NCBI GenBank assembly: GCA_963693085.1
Contig: OY856409.1
Coordinates: 1,531,792,472 to 1,531,856,471 of the forward strand
Reading direction: 5' to 3'
Length of the DNA: 64,000 nucleotides
Source of the DNA: Alisma plantago-aquatica
Lineage: Eukaryota; Streptophyta; Magnoliopsida; Alismatales; Alismataceae
A program made the translations under genes and the position numbers. This document shows positions 35,315-47,589 of the stretch, piece after piece (the first letter of the stretch is position 1; each line of letters starts with the position of its first letter). The notes under the pieces are model-generated. The model made no database searches. It was not told the DNA's origin and saw only the letters and a program-made list of their open reading frames with translations.

Positions 35315-36535
35315 CTTAGGGTGAGTTGTCATGGACCATTAGGATAGAAAGTTAGAGTCATATGTTTGGCAGTTATGAGGTGATCTGGCTATAGCTATGA
35401 GAATTGTGAGTATTTGGATACTCTAGCCCAGTATTTGAATACTTAGATTGACCAGTATCAAGCTACTTTGTTTATTCTTCTCTAGATGCCCTGGCTAGGT
35501 GTTCAGAGGGAGGATGGGCTAGAGAGAAACCCAATAAATATTAGGGTTAGAAGACCATAAAGTAACGAAGGAATAAGATCATAAATATATAAAGAGATAC
35601 AACTTTTATCTTATATTGTTGTTTGATTGGAAGATCGATAGAAATGCTCTTATATATTTGAATTTAGATATTCAATTTTTAAAAATATATATGGTTCTTT
35701 AATATTGTGGTACAATATTTTTTTTAAATTTTTGTTTATTCTTTGTATTAGGATAGAAATGACTTTTAAATGAGTTTTCCCTAAGTGGATATTCTTTCCA
35801 CATGTTTGAGATAAATATGATTCGTTTAATCCTGAGTTGCTCTTGGCTTCAGGACTGCATGTTCATCTTGGTCCGACTAGTAGGTGCATTATGGGGATCT
35901 AGTGGCTCCTATTAATAATGTAATAAGAGTAGACTCTAGATAAATTAGTCTTAGATTGTAGTGAGAATGTACATACAATAATATATTGAAATATAAGGTA
36001 AAGACTGGAATAACTAAGGATCAGTTGGAACTCATATCTATGATCTAGCTTTGGGGCATCAGATAATAAATCATAAATTAGGGATAAAGGAAAAAGGAAT
36101 ATAGATTCAAGACACTTATAGTATATAGCATACAAAGTGAAAAAGAGAGAATACGTAAAGAAACCTAAATCACATAATTAATTGAGGCACTTTATTCCAT
36201 TGAAATCAAGGAAAGATAAGAGAAAACTGCATAGGAAGCCAAGATAGAAAGAATCAATTATGAGGAATGGATCATATAATCAAGTAAAATACATTTATGT
36301 ACTCTAAAAAGGGGGGGGATTGGAGAAAAGAGTAAAGTATACAATAAGTACATATAAGTGAAGAAATTTTTATAGGAATTAATATAATGAGGAGTAGATG
36401 AACATATAAATAATAAGATTAGGATAAGAAACTCAAATGAAACATAGATAAATGTTGAAGATGATGTTTTTGATCAAGAAAAGAGGGTTACATGATATGA
36501 TAGAAAGCACGGAATGTGTCACTATACCATGAACT

Positions 36536-36826
36536 TGTAACACTTGGGCCCACTACCCAAGCCTCTAATAGAGTTTCGAGAATGACGACTATCCCCACAT
36601 ACCATCACTAGCCTTTACCGTGTGCTTTGTCCTCAATCATGCACAAGCCAAGATAAACTTCCTGACTGGTCACCCATCCTAATACTACTCTGGGATGAGC
36701 ACGCTTAACTACATAGTTATTTAGTGATGGGATCCCTGAAGAGGAGGTGCACCTTGGTGATAAGGGTAGTCCAATCATTCCTTTTAAGATCATTTTATCT
36801 AAGGCCTCCAATCCTAGGATGTTAGA
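36536..36826 (-). mobile_element. Cassandra-type LTR with embedded 5S rRNA-like sequence
   Basis: On the minus strand it ends GGGCCCAAGTGTTACA. In the middle it carries a close match to the 5S rRNA 3' half: GGGATCCCATCA, AGTTAAGCGTGCTC (A-box region, about 36697-36710), GAGTAGTATTAGG and GGATGGGTGACC (C box, 36668-36679). Cassandra TRIM elements are known for LTRs that carry 5S-derived RNA polymerase III promoters. No second LTR is evident next to it, so it is probably solo or a remnant. The left-hand start (about 36826, AACATCC) is eroded and no target duplication was found. Confidence 0.8.
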
Positions 36827-38514
36827 GAAATCTAATGTGTTCGCCCCTACTATATTTTGATATAAAGTCTATATAGAATAACAACCTATTTTCCATAAGA
36901 TTTTTTCAATAGGTTGATGAAATGGAACTGGTTTTCAAAACAAGAATGAAGTATAGCTAAACAAATGAACAAGACATATAAAGAAAAATTACATTTAGAA
37001 TAGAATAGATTGATTGAATGAAAACTATGTTTGACCCATTGGTGAGCCATTTGGTTTGAAATAGGATAAGTAATGTATTAAGCACAACATGAAACTAGTA
37101 AGGACAATATTGAATTAAAACTTCAACTTGATAATAGTATAAGGATAATAAGAAATTTACATGGCATGGAATATGGAATTATACACATGAATGAGCACCA
37201 TGTTCGTAAGAAACAAGTAGAAGTTAAGTATGATAGGTGGAAGAGTAGCATACAATAATAGGATGATGGAAATTAAACATGGGTTTGAAACATGAGGGGG
37301 TAACATAAATTATAAAAGAGAGAGACTGTGAGATGTGAAAAGATGCTAAATAGTTTGGTCTTCTTGATGATGAGTAATTAAAGCTAGATATGAGAAATAT
37401 CTTGAGTGAATACTTGCATATTAGAACTCTAAATCTCAAAATCACCTTCTCTTTTCTATCATCCTTAATGAGAGTTACGTGGGGATGAAGTGATAAGAGA
37501 ATGGATTTTAAATGATGCATGACCACCATAGTAGATACATCTATTACATGTAATGCTGATGCAATAATATAAAAAATATTTTGGTATTAACATTGTAAGT
37601 AGAAACTAGTAGTGATAGTAATCTTGGGTTTAAAGGTTGAAAATAAGAAAGATAGATAAACAACAAGGAAGTGGCTAAGAACGTGGGATAAGAAATAAAC
37701 TTGAAATGCAAGAATTGTGATTTGAACAGAAGGAGAAGTGCAACATGAGCAAAGTGTGATTAGAAATAAGTTCTTATAGTGATATCAAGAATGATGAAAA
37801 TCCATTCTTAACTTGAATATTTAATTGTTACAAATGTTTAATCTATATAATCAAAATGATAAGGATAAGTAAGAAGAAGCAAGTAGTAATGAATCAGAAT
37901 AGAAATCAGAGAAAATAAATGACTTTAAGTAATACATGAATTTGTTTCTAAAAGTATAATTTTTTGAAGGCGTATTAATGGATGTAAATTTATTTTACAT
38001 ATGATTTAAGTTGTATATGTGCGAGCAATATACTAATTGAAAAGGGTTTTATGGTTTCAGTCATTCATACCAATTATCCGACTTAGTACTATATAATTGT
38101 TGTTAAGTCTAGTCTTATAGATTATGAGTGTTTTTCTATTAATAGTAGCAAATATTAAACTTGAAAACAGCACAGTGACCTCTCTTTAGTAACTCAGATG
38201 TGATACAAAACAATAATACGAATTGATCTATATAAATTGAGATAGTTGGATCGTATTTCTAGTACTAAAGAAACACCTCAAGAGAGTATGACAAGAATGA
38301 ATATGGTTGTTTCTCTTTCTCTTTCCTATTATTGATTATTACATAGAAAATTCTTTTGTTATCATTGAGAAGCCTTGCTTTAAATTTTTTGCAATTAGAA
38401 GATAAGCAAAGGACTCAGTGTTGAAAATAACATTAAAATATCAAACACAATAATATAGCAACATATACAATTCATGAGTTTTAAATAAACCTTGAATGTA
38501 TTTTCCCTTCATAT

Positions 38515-38562
38515 TTATATTTCGAGGATGAAACCTTTTTAGGGGGAGGGGGAGAATTTTTA
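38515..38562 (+). other. Polypurine tract and pol-tail relic of element X
   Basis: ATTTCGAGGATGAAACC, followed by the purine run AGGGGGAGGGGGAGAA (38541-38556), sits just before the 3' LTR. The first part resembles the end-of-pol sequence of chromoviruses (Phe-x-Asp-Glu region), now out of any frame. It supports Ty3/gypsy ancestry for X. Confidence 0.65.
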
Positions 38563-39350
38563 TGACCACATCTGAGCTTAATTAGTAAATTAGGGTTTAC
38601 CTAAATGATTACATGCTTAATTAGATTGATCATTGATTAAACTCAACTAATGATGGTAGCTCAATTATAATGTTTCAAACCTAAGGAGTAAATATAATCA
38701 TGATTTTACTTCAAAGGATTAGGGTTTGAGAAGCATAAACCCTAATCGAACAAAATTAGGCTTTTGATAGTATATAAATACAAAATATGATAGTTATAAC
38801 ACTATGGTAAATAATTTTCATATTTTCTATGTAACTTAGATTTATTTGAAATTTAGATATGATGTGGATAACTTAATCATGTGTGTTAATGAAGATTATC
38901 AAATTTTTTGAATGTGTTATGAACCTGTTGGTCAGCCGAGTTTCCTCAAGACAAATTCAATCGACCAGGCATTGTGACTGTCGTATAACAGTGTAGTGTC
39001 TAATTATTAGTTATTTATTGGTAGCTCAGAATGATATGAAATTTTTATTAGAGGTTTGAAAGTATGTGTTAGAGAACATGATAATTTTTCATAGTTTTTG
39101 GAGGATCTATAACCTATTCAGTAAATGATTAATAATAACATTTTTATGACAAAAAAATATGTTGAAATGAAAGAAAGTACAAGTAGGGTCAATTTGCAAT
39201 TGAACCAAGCACCTTAATTGCTCTATGTGACTAACCTAACACATTAGGAGCTCTGACATTTTCTGATTCATTCCAAAGAAATGAAATCCTAGAGAGAGAG
39301 GGAGACTTAGGGTTTGGATGGAGAAAGTTGCAGAGATGGTGATCTAGGAT
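38563..39350 (+). mobile_element. Element X, 3' LTR, first part
   Basis: It matches 20341-20636 joined to 32028-32490 continuously, which proves that the 11.4-kb block at 20637-32022 is an insertion. The match breaks at 39350/39351, where Sirevirus LTR sequence starts, and resumes at 49283. Confidence 0.85.
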
Positions 39351-40132
39351 TGAGAAATAGGACCCCTTGGAGTTCATTCTAAGTTTGCTCATTCATGTTG
39401 TTCTAAGTCCTTGCTATAGTTGAGTGTGTTGCAACTCCTTGAGCCCCTTTCTCTCTCTAGTTTACACTTCATTTCGTGATTATGAGTGAGATAGGTCTGT
39501 TGTAAGAGAGCTACTTCCTTATGCTTGTAAAGCTCTCATCTACTCCATCTTCCCTATCCCTTTCCTCCATGAAGCAAAGGTGAAGCAATCTACTTTGAGT
39601 GAAGGTGGAGATGTTGTTGTTTCTCTTCAAGGTTGAAGAAGAGGTGGTGATCTTCTCCAGGTGAAGGAGAAGGAAAAGGCTGAAGATCCAAGAAGAGTGG
39701 AAAAGTCCTTGAAGGCAGAAGACTTGTGCTAGAGTGGGTAAGACCTTGGAAGAAGGCTGAAGACTCTTATAAAGTGGGCAAGCCCTTGGTAAGTTGGAAT
39801 ACTCTTTGTGCTTGGATGGGTAATTCCTTTGGTGGTCTTGTGTTGTAACTCTAATTGGTGAATATATAGATAAAAGCACTTGTAAAGTCCTAGAGGCTGA
39901 CCTCTCTAGGTAGTGGGCCGATTCTCTCTCCTAGTTTGGAGAGTGGAACCACTCTACATGACCTTGTCAAGTGCTTGCTATCAATTCCTCTCATCCTTGC
40001 TATGCTTGTTTGTTAGGACTTCAAATTACACTTAAGTTATTGGTTTTAATTTAGTATAATTGGAAGGTCTAATCTTTTGTGAGAATTTTTGAAGCTCTAA
40101 ATACCACCCCCTATAGAGCCCTAGATCTAACA
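39351..40132 (+). repeat. Sirevirus 5' LTR (truncated)
   Basis: It matches 48271-49049 closely and ends GATCTAACA just before the primer site. The left boundary falls at the position of the promoter-like ATAAATAGG of the 3' LTR, so most of U3 is missing. Reverse-strand frames here (39511-39879, and 48431-48799 in the partner) are shadows. Confidence 0.8.
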
Positions 40133-40134
40133 AG

Positions 40135-40145
40135 TGGTATCAGAG
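40135..40145 (+). other. Sirevirus primer-binding site
   Basis: TGGTATCAGAG, complementary to initiator Met-tRNA, two bases after the LTR end. Confidence 0.88.
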
Positions 40146-40184
40146 ACAAGGATCTTCTCTAACAATCTCTCATGAGAAGAGAAG

Positions 40185-42196
40185 ATGGGTGGCAACCTAA
40201 TTGGTTCTCTCAACCGAGAGGGAGGATTTTCCATGCGTCCTCCAGTCTTTGATGGCATCAACTTCCTCTGTTGGAAGAGACGTATGCAATTCTAGATTCA
40301 AGGCATGAAATTTGACATGTGGAAGGTGATGGTCACACCTTACAAGGAGCCAACTAGAGTTGTTGCAACATGGAGTGAAGCTGCTCTTTAAGAAGCCCAA
40401 CTCAATTCCAAAGCCATAAGCATCCTCTATGCAAACCTTACCCCAATGAAGTTCACCAGATCTCATCTTGGGACACTACCTATGAGATTTGGGACAAATT
40501 GTGCATTACCTATGAAGGCACAAATCAAGTCAAGGAGACCAAAATCTACATGTTGAACAACCTTCTAGAGAACTTCAAGATGGGTAAGAAAGAAGGGATT
40601 GCAGAGATGTACTCAAGACTCAATGCCATCATCAATGGGATGGCTACATTGGGAAACACTTTGGATAGAGGTGTAATCAACTCCAAGATCTTGAGGACTC
40701 TACCAAAGAGATGGGAGTCAAAAGGTCACCTCTATTGAAGAAGTGAGGAGCGTTGGTGACATCCCAACTGAAGAGCTCATTGGAAACCTCCAAGCCCATG
40801 ATCCAAGGCTTGACAAGCAAGAAGAAGAAGCCAATAAAGAGGAGAAGGAAGCCAAGAAGATCAAAGATAATGCTTTCAAAGCACAAGTGGAGGTGGTCAT
40901 CCTTCAATAACAACTTGATTTCCAGACTTCTCCTTCCTCCCTTATGAAGATGATGGCCCAAGTGAGCATGAAGCCAACTACATTAAGAGCAAACACTTCA
41001 AGGGAAAGTAAGCCTCCTCCTCCTCTACTCCTAGATGCTATAAGTGTGGACAAAAGGGACAATACAAGAGTGAATGTCCCAAGTCAAGAAAGTCACACCA
41101 CAAGAGAATCTCAAAGAAGGAAGAAGAGTATAAGAAGGAGAGAAAATACAAGAGGAAGGACAAGAAGGTAAAGAGACACAAGAATGCAGCTCATGCATCT
41201 TGGGAAGCTTCATCTTCAAGCATCTCAAGCTCTGAAGAAGATAGAGAGTGCCACCTTGCACTAATGGCCTCTACTTGTGAAGAAATTGGTGAGGTAAGTG
41301 AGGTAAGTTTTCATGATTTATCTAAGGAAGCTATTATTGACATGCTTATCTTTACCCATTCATCTTTTGCTAAATGTAAATCTAAGAGAAAATGGTTAGG
41401 AAAAATCATTGATGATCTATATGCTAAACTTGAAATCCTAGAGTTATATGAAAAAACTAATCTTTAGAGTATAGATAATTTGCAAGGGCAATACCATGAT
41501 CTCAAGATCCAATACAATGGAATTGAAGTAGAGAATGGTATCTACCTTAGGAACATTGAAAATCTTAAGGAAGAAAATCAAAATTGCCTTAAAGAGCTTG
41601 AAATGGTTAAAACTAAACATGCTAAATTTATGCTCCTTATTGATGCTCGTAGAGATGAAAGAGATGTCTATCTTAAATAAATACAAATGCTTAAATTTAA
41701 AAATGTTAGGTTGCTTGGTCAAGTAAATGATTTATCTTCTAGACCTATATTTCTTAATGCTAATGTTGCTTCCATTTCCCTTGAGAAGGATTCATATTTA
41801 ACTAAAGCCTTATGTTATAGGGATGACATAGCTAGCTTATGTTATACCATTATTTCTCTAAATGATGATAACTATAGATTGAGAACATCCCTACAGAAAT
41901 TCCTCAAAGGAAAGAACTCCCTAAATGAAATCCTTGACCATTCTACTAAACAAAGTGGTACTGGTGGTTTGGGATTTGTAGGGGGAGAACCAAAGGGTAA
42001 GAGCAAAGCCAAAGGTAAGAAAAAGATCAAGGAGACTTCTTTAATTTTAGGAGAGTCTTCTGGCACTAAGAATCCTATGATTTGTTCTTATTGCAAATGT
42101 GATGATCATTACTCTACTTATTGTCCTTACAAGTCTAAGGGGACCAACCCAAAGATGAAATGGGTCCCCAAGCTAACTCCAGATCCCAAAATTTGA
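40185..42196 (+). pseudogene. Sirevirus gag remnant
   Basis: It starts MGGNLIGSLNREG with a PPVFDGINF-CWK motif typical of Copia gag, then hits a TAG after about 36 codons and changes frame several times. A first zinc knuckle at 41036-41077 reads C-YK-C-GQKG-Q-YKSE-C, with Gln in place of the zinc-binding His. Charged, coiled-coil-like sequence follows (41264-41680), then a second knuckle at 42083-42124 that is still a perfect CX2CX4HX4C. Gag would package RNA and form the particle; this copy cannot. Confidence 0.82.
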
Positions 42197-42229
42197 GTTG
42201 GGAACTGACATTCTCCTTTCTTGTAGGAA

Positions 42230-45200
42230 AAAGGAAGATGGATTGTTGATAGTGACTGCACTAAGCATATGACAAGTGACATAAGCCATTTCAACAACTT
42301 TACCAAAAAGAAAGGAAGTTCGATCACATTTAGGGACAACAAGAAAGCTAAAGTCAAAGGTGAGGGTGATGTAGGTGAATCCTTTGCATAACGAATGTTA
42401 TTTTTGTGGATGACCTACATCACAATTTAATTAGCGTTAGTCAATTATGTGACAATGGTTACCTTGTGCTATTTACTTCCTTTGACTGCTTAATTCTAGA
42501 TTCCCTCACCTACCAAGTTATATATAAGGGAACTAGAAGTGGTAATCTTTATGTTATTATACTTAACTATATTAAGCCTATTGTTGGTAGATTCCTAGTA
42601 GTCAACTCGAATGATATTTCTCTTTGGCACCATTGGCTTGATCATGTAAATATGCATCTTTTGAAGAAGTTGAGAAAAAAGGACTTGGTCAAGGGACTTC
42701 CCAAATTGGATTTTGAAAAAGATGAGGAATGCCAACCTCGTAGCCAAGGAAAGAAAACCAAGTCCTCCTTCAAATGCAAAGGAGTCCTTACTACCAAGAG
42801 AGATCTTGATCTTCTTCACACTGATATGTTTGGACCAATGAGAACTCAATCATTTCGTGGTTCCAAGTATCACCTTGTTATTGTCGATGATTTTTCTAGA
42901 TATACTTGGACCTTCTTTCTCATTTTTAAGAGTGATACACTTTATGTTTTCTCGAGGTTTTGTAAACAAGTTGAGAATGAATCTTCTTGCCGCATTGTTT
43001 CCATCCATAGTGATCATGAGAGAGAATTTGAAAATTAGTTTTTTGAACATTTTTGTCAAGAATCTGGTCATGAACATAACTTCTCTTCACCTCAGACACC
43101 TCAAAAAATTGGGGTTGTAGAGAGGACGAATAGGTCTTTACAGGAGATGTCTAGGACCATGCTTCTAGAGTATGATACTCCAAAGAAGTTTTGGGCTGAA
43201 GATGTCGGTACCTCATGTTTTGTGTAAAATTTGGTTTTTACTCATCCTTCTTTGAAGAAACCCCCTATGAGCTATGACATGGTGGGAAGCCTTATATCAA
43301 GTATTTTCATATTTTTGGATGTCCTTGTTTTGTTTTGAATATGAAAGATTCTCTTGACAAGTTTGATCTGAAATCTACAAGGCTTTCTTTCTTGGCTATA
43401 GCACTACTAGCAAGTCTTATAAAGTTTTTAATGTTGATCTTGCTAAAGTAGAAGAATCCTTAAGTATTAAGTTTATTAAGACTTACCCCTCTATTCCCAA
43501 TGATATTGTTCCAAATGATGAAGTTGGTGAAGTAATTCCTATTCTAAAAGATCTCAACATCACCTAAAAGGGAAAATGGGTGGTCACTTAAGAAGAAGAG
43601 AAAGATGAAGAGAAGAAGGATCCAACCCCCTATTTTGCAGAGAATCATCCAAAAGAGATGATTTTAGGTGATCCATTTGAAATAGTGAAATGCGGTCTGC
43701 ATTCAACAAAGAACAAGCCAAGCCAAATAACGTCAAATAAGTTCTTGGGGATGATGAGTGGATCCTAGCTATGCAAGAAGAGTTGGACCAATTTGAAAAG
43801 AATAAAGTTTGAACCCTAGTGCCAAGACCAAGTGATAGAAAAATCATTAGCACCAAATGGGTCTACTGCAACAAGTTTGATGAAAGTGGAAAAGTAGTAA
43901 GGAACAAAGCAAAGTTAGTGGCTCAAGGCTACAATCAGTAGGATGGTATATATTTGGATAAAATATATGCACATGTAGCTAGAGTTGAGTCCATTTGTAT
44001 GTTGCTTGCCTTTGCTAGTTATAAAAACTTTCTTCTATATGAAATGGATGTTAAAAGTGTGTTTTTGAATGGTACAATTGAGGAGGAAGTGTATGTTACA
44101 CAACCCTCGGGCTTTGAACATGGTAGTTTACCTAACCATGTTTATTCGTTGCAAAAAGCTCTCTATGGACTCAAACAAGCACCTAGAGCTTGGTATGATA
44201 AATCAAAGAACTTTTTGTCAGATCATGGGAAAAGTTGATTCTACCTTATTTTGAAAGCACACTTCTAACAGTTTTCTTATCATACAAATATATATTGATG
44301 ATATCATCCTTGGCAAACTTGATCTTTGCAAAGAATTTAGTGATCTTATGCAGAGTAAATTCAAGATGAGTGTGATGGGTGAGCTCACATTTTTCGTCGG
44401 CTTTCAAATCAAGTAAACAAAATATGGGAACTTCATCAACCAAGACAAGTATACTAGTGAACTACTCAAACGCTTTGGGATGGAGAATACCAAGCCGATG
44501 GACACACCCATGTCAAACACTACCAAACTTGACAAATATGAAGAAGGTGAGAAGGGATATGAGAAGCTCTATAGAGGTATAATTGGAACTTTACTTTACT
44601 TAACTACCTCTAGACCTGATATAATGTTTAGTGTTGGATTGTGTACTCGCTTTCAATCAAATCCTAAAAACTCACTTCTTATAGATGTCAAGAGGATTTT
44701 AAGGTACTTAGCCAAAAGCTAAAATTTTGGACTATGGTTCCCAAGTCAAGGGACTTTACTCTTACTGCTTATAGTGATGTTGATTATGTAGGGTGCTTGA
44801 TTGATAGGAAGTGCACAAGTGGCACTTGTTTCCTCCTAGGACCATACTTGGTGTCTTCGTTCTCTAAGAAATAGAGCACAGTGGCATTATCAACCATCGA
44901 GGCTGAATACATTACAACCAGGAGTTGTTGTGCCCATGTCCTATGGATGAAGCAAATGCTCCAAGACTTTAACATTCAATTGATGCTTCTCCTATCTATT
45001 GTGATAATACTAGTATAATTAACTTGTCATATAACCTTATCTTGCATAAAAGAGCTAAACATATAGAGGTTCATCATCATTTTATCCATGATTACATTGC
45101 GAAAAAGGATATCTATATCACGCATGTGGACACAGAAAATCAGTTGGTGGGAATTTTCACTAAACCTCTAGATAGAGAGCAATTTAATTTTATTAGATCA

Positions 45201-45248
45201 AAATTACTTATAACTACTTTAAATGAATCTGATATGCCTTCTAGCTAG
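42230..45248 (+). pseudogene. Sirevirus pol remnant (protease, integrase, RT, RNase H)
   Basis: The protease site WIVDSDC at 42239-42259 has Asp where the catalytic DSG has Gly. The pre-integrase zinc region (about 42622-42745) has HHWLDH, but its second Cys of CxxC is Arg. The integrase core shows LHTDMFGP, VIVDDFSRYTW, HSDHEREFEN and GVVERTNR, so the D, D and E residues survive, but a TAG follows FEN at about 43036. The RT shows STKWVYCNKFDE, EMDVKSVFLNG, ALYGLKQAPRAWYD and the YIDD motif at 44291-44302, with TGA replacing Trp near 43809. The RNase H part reads AYSDVDYVG and LSTIEAEYI. Confidence 0.85.
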
Positions 45249-45840
45249 TTGTCATCTATCCTATATGCTTGATCTCTATTTTGATCACCATTGCTTACTA
45301 ATATGCTAAAAATCCAATTTTCATGTTCATTTTTCATTTTTTCTATTATTTTTGGATAATTTTTGCAAACGCATGTTTTACCACAAAGTAGTACCCAATG
45401 ATGAGTAATATGTGCCTAAGTATGTTCATACATAATGGACTTGAAAAATAAATTTAATTAGCACTCTAATGGCTAGAAACTAGGTTTTGTGTGTTTAGGT
45501 CAGGTTGACCATCAGTCAAGTTGCCAACTTGACCGATCAGAGGCTAAGAGCCTTTTTAAAGAGCCTATCAGTCGAGATTCTAAGGTCATAGAACTCGATC
45601 GATGGTCAGGCTGAAGAAATTTTAAGATGGGTTTGACCGACTATTCTCCCTCTCAACTAGAGAAAAGTCGATCGATCTGACCTCCAGCTCCCCTAAGCTC
45701 TCAACCCTAGCCCTAATCCTTCCTATCCCTCACCCTAGCTTGACCTCCCTTAACCTTCCCCCTTGATAACCTAGGTCCACAGATGAGTTTTGTGGTAAGT
45801 CTTTAGCTTTTTCTCTCTCCTTCCTCTCCTTTTCGTCTCT
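45249..45840 (+). other. Pol-to-ORF spacer with GACCGAT/ATCGGTC hairpins
   Basis: Non-coding. It contains a hairpin with an 8-bp stem and 3-base loop (GTCAAGTT-GCC-AACTTGAC, 45515-45533) and further CGATCGAT/GACCGA-type motifs to about 45680. The same motif family recurs in the 3' LTR at 47900-48150. Confidence 0.65.
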
Positions 45841-46926
45841 ATGACATCCAATAGGAGGAAGAAGGTCGTCCCAACTAATGCACCTTCATCTTCGTCCAAC
45901 TCCCGCTTGATTCCATTTGATGACAATATTTTTGTCTCAAATGAAGCTATAAATAGGTATAAGGAGCTCCTTCCCCAGAATCCTTTCCCTTTTCGTGCCC
46001 TATTTGAGCCTAAACCTAGAAGACAAGAGGTCATAGATCAAGTAGTGGAGTTGCTTTATGATCTCCATCTCTCTGGCTTGATTTGTGGTCTGTTCCAGCT
46101 TGCTACTGGTAAATCTCTTTTCCATGACTTTCATTACAAACCTGCCCAGAAAGGAGTTTGTATTAGTGAAACCACTCTTCATAAGTATGTGCCTATCCTA
46201 TCCTCCACCACACTTGGTGCCTCTACCTCTACCTCTACCTCTACCGAAGCACCTCCACCACCTTATCCTTCTCGACCTGCCCATGCCTTGTTCTATGTGT
46301 CAAATGAAACTCTTATGGACTACATGATGCATTAACATGCATACCACCTCTAGGGATAGAAGCACCTACATCAAGACCCATGTTCAATCATGTCCAACAT
46401 GAACACGTCATGTGCACATCCCTACCCAGCCTACCAACCCTACCTAGGAGGTGACTATTCATCCTTTGCATATGATCACTTTTACCCTACCCCTCCACCT
46501 TCATATTCTACTGCTACACCCTCTGCTACTGGTGGATCTACCCTTGGTGTGATGCCTCTACCTGCTGGCCCTTTGGCCACTCTACTTGCCAGACTCAGTA
46601 GTTCTTCTCCTTCCTTCCCACAGGCCAATGAGATCCATGCTCTTGGTATGTCTTGGGATGAGCAGAATGCATGTTGGCCCGGTCGTGGTTTGGGTCCCTC
46701 TGTTGATGAAGAGATGCCGAATCAGGCTGATGAGGAGGCTGCTGATGCTGACAAAGAGGCTGATGAGGAGGATGGTGATACATCTGATGATGATGGCTCT
46801 GATGGTTTCACTAGTGATTTCAGTGATGAAGGCGATGTTGTTGCACCTTCAGACGAAGATGATGACTACGAGCCTGATGCTGATGATGTTGTGGATGATG
46901 TTGATATAGTTGACCTAGATATCTAG
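45841..46926 (+). pseudogene. Sirevirus post-pol ORF (env-like position)
   Basis: Two same-frame pieces (45841-46335 and 46390-46926), separated by in-frame TAA and TAG codons. The first encodes RLIPFDDNIFVSNEAINRYK and a helical region, with a short Thr/Ser-Thr run. The second is Pro/Tyr-rich and ends in a long Asp/Glu-rich acidic tail (about the last 70 residues). Sireviruses are known to carry a gene here, often called envelope-like. I see no signal peptide or convincing membrane span, so calling it an envelope is not supported. It resembles the plant 'putative transposon protein' type more. Function unknown. Confidence 0.65.
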
Positions 46927-47279
46927 TTGTTTTTATTTTTTAGTCTAGTTGCTGATCATATAATCTTTCTAGACTATTTTGTATTAGAAACATCTGGGCA
47001 CATTTCTGAGCTATACTATTTTATCATTTTGGCTTGTAGATATTTTATGAGAACTTCTTTTTGGGTTGTAATCCTATCTATGTGCACACTTACTATTTGA
47101 TTTACTATATCTCATGAGTTGGTGCCATGTTTTACCATATTTTGATTATGACTTAGTTTGTTTGTTTCTCTCATCTCTGTATGGCGTATGTTTTGAGATT
47201 GCATGTTGTGCATGTATGCTTGGTTGTGCTTCGAGAAGACCTATTTCTATGCTCTTCTACCTCCCTTCCTTTTTGATAA

Positions 47280-47589
47280 TGTCAAAAGGGGGAGAGAAAT
47301 TCAATGATTTTGAGCTCAACCATATTGATTTTATTGCCTATGTGTTCCTTTTCTTATTCATTATATTCTTTATCATTCGACTTGCTAAAGGACCATATAA
47401 TACATACATTTCATGTTGCTTTGTGTAGATAGACTAACTATGTAGGTTAGAGTAAGCATAGATTGAGGGGGAGCAATTCACATTGTTCAAATCTTGAATC
47501 CCCTTACAGTTCACAAGGAAAAGTTATAACTTCAATATCCTTTTCAATATGATTGAGGAATGGCTTGTCATTGTCAAAAAGGGTGAGAA
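47280..47589 (+). other. Multiple polypurine tracts of the Sirevirus
   Basis: AAAAGGGGGAGAGAAA near 47284, GAGGGGGAG near 47466 and AAAAAGGGTGAGAA at 47576-47589, the last directly before the LTR's TG. Repeated polypurine tracts of this AAAAGGGGGAG type are a reported Sirevirus trait. The open frame 47114-47428 runs through the first tract and is not called. Confidence 0.7.

Larger units (their letters stand above)
35300..38562 (+). mobile_element. Interior of element X (non-coding)
   Basis: About 3.3 kb between the primer site and polypurine tract, purine-rich on the plus strand and full of stops in all frames. No retroviral domain is recognisable, so X is a large non-autonomous element. 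It contains a Cassandra-type LTR at 36536-36826. 35320-36530 and 36830-38500 show nothing else I can name. Confidence 0.7.

Noticed and set aside
36640..36770. Possible 5S rRNA gene
   Set aside because: The sequence diverges from real 5S outside the internal promoter, and the flanks match a Cassandra-type LTR, so it is treated as part of that LTR.
47114..47428. 104-codon hydrophobic ORF after the Sirevirus extra gene
   Set aside because: It runs through a polypurine tract (AAAAGGGGGAGAG) and lacks any family resemblance; the hydrophobicity comes from T-rich DNA.
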